Origin: JAJCYX01 sp965243825 | GTDB taxonomy: Bacteria > Chloroflexota > Dehalococcoidia > Lucifugimonadales > Lucifugimonadaceae | NCBI GenBank assembly: GCA_965243825.1 | Contig: CBDEVT010000001.1 | Coordinates: 806,001-870,000, forward strand | Direction of reading: 5' to 3' | Length of the DNA stretch: 64,000 nt | Part shown: piece by piece, positions 62,648 through 64,000 of the stretch | How the letters are laid out: every line of letters starts with the position of its first letter | Numbering within the stretch: the first letter of the stretch is position 1 | Notes under the pieces: model-generated | What the model saw: the letters and a program-made list of their open reading frames with translations, nothing else | The model's database searches: none | Told to the model about the DNA's origin: nothing | Made by a program: the position numbers and the translations under genes

Positions 62648-63727
62648 ATCAGCAAGCTCTTTACGCCCATCAAGCTACGCGAACTGAACGTTCGAAACCG
62701 GCTCTTTGTCTCACCGATGTGCCAGTACTCGGCCGATGACGGTGTTCCCAATCAGTGGCACCAGGTGCATCTAGGCACTCGAGCCTCAGGTGGTGCCGGA
62801 CTGGTGATGACTGAAGCAACAGCGGTCTCCCCGGAAGGACGTATCAGCCCGTGGGATACAGGCATCTGGACCGACGAGCAAGCAGAAGCTTTCGGTCCAA
62901 TCACCGAGTTCATTCGCTCGGAAGGAGCTGTACCTGCGATGCAACTCGCTCACGCAGGGCGAAAAGCTTCGACTGCTCAGCCCTGGAATGGCGGTGCTCT
63001 GCTCTCCGAATCCGAAGGCGGTTGGCAACCGGTCGGCCCTTCCGATCTGCCATACAGCGAAGACCTGGCGATGCCTCGCGCCCTGGCGGTTGGCGAGATA
63101 GGCAATCTGGTCGACTCCTGGCAGCAGGCTGCGAAACGGGCTCTCGCGTCCGGCTTTGACGTAGTTGAGTTGCACTTCGCACACGGATATCTCGCTCACG
63201 AGTTCCTTTCGCCGATTTCCAACAACCGGGATGACGACTACGGCGGCTCGCCCGAAAACCGCGCACGGTTCCCACTTGAGATTGCCCGCGCTGTTCGCGA
63301 AGTCTGGCCTGACCATCTCCCGTTGTTCGCGCGAATTTCTGCGACCGAGTACGTGGACGGCGGGTGGGACCTCGAAGATTCGATCCAGCTATGCAGATGG
63401 CTACACGAGGCCGGAGTCGATCTCATCGACGTTTCGTCCGGCGGCAACTCATCCGCGCAGTCGATCACGCCACTAAACGGTTACCAGGTTCCGTTCGCAG
63501 AAACGATCAGGCAGCAAGCCAGTGTCGCTACGGGAGCGGTCGGTTTGATCACCGAGCCCGATCAGGCCGAGGAGATCCTGCAAAACGACCAGGCCGATGT
63601 CATCTTCATGGGCCGTGAACTGTTGCGGAACCCCTACTGGCCTCTGCACGCGGCCGCAACGCTGGGCGTCAGGATCGACTACTGGCCTGAACAGTACCAG
63701 CGCGCCGCCGTCTACCCGAAAGGTTAG
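62648..63727 (+). CDS. NADH:flavin oxidoreductase (old yellow enzyme, YqjM-like) with ATC start
   Basis: This is an FMN-dependent ene-reductase TIM barrel. Conserved blocks are SPMCQYSADDG, GLVMTEATAV, AMQLAHAGRKAS, FDVVELHFAHGYLAHEFLSP, NNRDDDYGGSPENRARF and DVIFMGRELLRNPYWP. The first usual start, ATG 62717, would delete the family N-terminus. Upstream in frame reads SKLFTPIKLRELNVRNRLF, the standard opening, and the codon directly before it is ATC (62648-62650), eight bases after AAGGA. I therefore place the start there (359 residues). The substrate is unknown. Tail-to-tail with serS (23-base gap). Confidence 0.9.
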   Translation: MSKLFTPIKLRELNVRNRLFVSPMCQYSADDGVPNQWHQVHLGTRASGGAGLVMTEATAVSPEGRISPWDTGIWTDEQAEAFGPITEFIRSEGAVPAMQLAHAGRKASTAQPWNGGALLSESEGGWQPVGPSDLPYSEDLAMPRALAVGEIGNLVDSWQQAAKRALASGFDVVELHFAHGYLAHEFLSPISNNRDDDYGGSPENRARFPLEIARAVREVWPDHLPLFARISATEYVDGGWDLEDSIQLCRWLHEAGVDLIDVSSGGNSSAQSITPLNGYQVPFAETIRQQASVATGAVGLITEPDQAEEILQNDQADVIFMGRELLRNPYWPLHAAATLGVRIDYWPEQYQRAAVYPKG

Positions 63728-63750
63728 TGTCGGGCAGCTAGGCCGGTGAG

Positions 63751-64000
63751 TTAATTGGGACGCTCGATTCGGTCGAAGCCCGTATACGGACGCAAAACCT
63801 CGGGGATCACAACGGACCCGTCTGGTTGTTGACCGTTCTCGATGACTGAGATCCAGATTCTCGGTATGGCGAGGCCAGAGCCGTTCAGCGTGTGTGGCAG
63901 TCGTACAGATTCTCCTGCAGCCGGTCGATAGCGTGTGTTGTTTCGGCGTGCCTGGAAATCGACACAAGTGGAAACTGACGACACCTCGAGCCATTCGCCC
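63751..64000 (-). CDS. serS: Seryl-tRNA synthetase, C-terminal part (cut by window edge)
   Basis: Only the last 83 codons are in the window; the frame runs off the right edge. The class II motif 3 region is clear: WLEVSSVSTCVDFQARRNN, then HTLNGSGLAIPRIWISVIEN and IPEVLRPYTGFD, which are the conserved C-terminus of SerRS. Confidence 0.95.
   Translation of the reverse strand, partial: GEWLEVSSVSTCVDFQARRNNTRYRPAAGESVRLPHTLNGSGLAIPRIWISVIENGQQPDGSVVIPEVLRPYTGFDRIERPN

Noticed and set aside
62786..63316. 176-codon frame antisense to the OYE gene
   Set aside because: A shadow of a well-conserved gene with codon bias that keeps other frames open.
1..64000. tRNA, rRNA, CRISPR, insertion sequence or phage signals
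   Set aside because: No TpsiC-type tRNA arm in a cloverleaf setting, no regular repeat array, no transposase or integrase frame was recognised.

Overview
The window is a gene-dense bacterial chromosome segment of moderately high GC, with no rRNA, tRNA, CRISPR or insertion sequence that I can see. Several traits point to a Chloroflexota of the Dehalococcoidia/SAR202 type. These are single-membrane-style lipoproteins with Pro/Thr-rich linkers, three paralogous mandelate racemase/muconate lactonizing (enolase superfamily) enzymes within 15 kb, a deazaflavin (F420)-type nitroreductase homologue, a run of MFS exporters, frequent TTG/GTG starts and many 4-bp gene overlaps. The assignment is inference from gene content; no phylogeny was run.

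Layout. 0.1-8 kb: RNase J, FtsK/SpoIIIE, a fused acetyl-CoA carboxyltransferase (AccD-AccA), then on the minus strand a 2-hydroxyacid dehydrogenase and a HAD phosphatase. 8-11.3 kb: a TPP riboswitch with its terminator, controlling thiG-thiE-thiS and an MFS transporter. 11.5-17 kb: a cupredoxin-like lipoprotein and a minus-strand peptide/nickel-type ABC importer (binding lipoprotein plus two permeases, no ATPases). 17.6-36.7 kb: an accessory-metabolism region with three enolase-superfamily enzymes, three EntS-like MFS proteins, a HAD phosphatase, an ICL/PEPM-family lyase, a PIG-L deacetylase, an SDR, a beta-propeller lipoprotein, a metallophosphoesterase with a P-loop kinase, isocitrate dehydrogenase, an HpcH/HpaI aldolase and a DUF2851 protein. 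This looks like uptake/export and breakdown of acid sugars and related compounds. 36.8-64 kb: mostly housekeeping, including tsaD, a sortase, ctaA-ctaB (heme A, so aerobic respiration), infC-rpmI-rplT, ftsH, trpA-aroH, DAHP synthase, ribF-tyrS, ligA, pth, an old-yellow-enzyme homologue and the 3' end of serS.

The most notable item is at 55043-56194. A two-domain thioredoxin-fold lipoprotein is interrupted by a TGA exactly where its own first domain has the catalytic Cys. The frame continues for 112 codons, and a short hairpin resembling a bacterial SECIS lies just downstream. I read it as a selenocysteine-containing peroxiredoxin-like protein.

The second pattern concerns start codons. Five genes (HAD phosphatase, thi-operon MFS, P-loop kinase, infC, OYE homologue) have conserved N-termini that extend beyond any ATG/GTG/TTG. 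Each has CTG, ATA or ATC at the expected position behind a Shine-Dalgarno-like sequence; two of these are CTGA overlaps with the upstream stop. Four convergent gene pairs share their stop codons in a 4-bp overlap, which suggests a compact genome.
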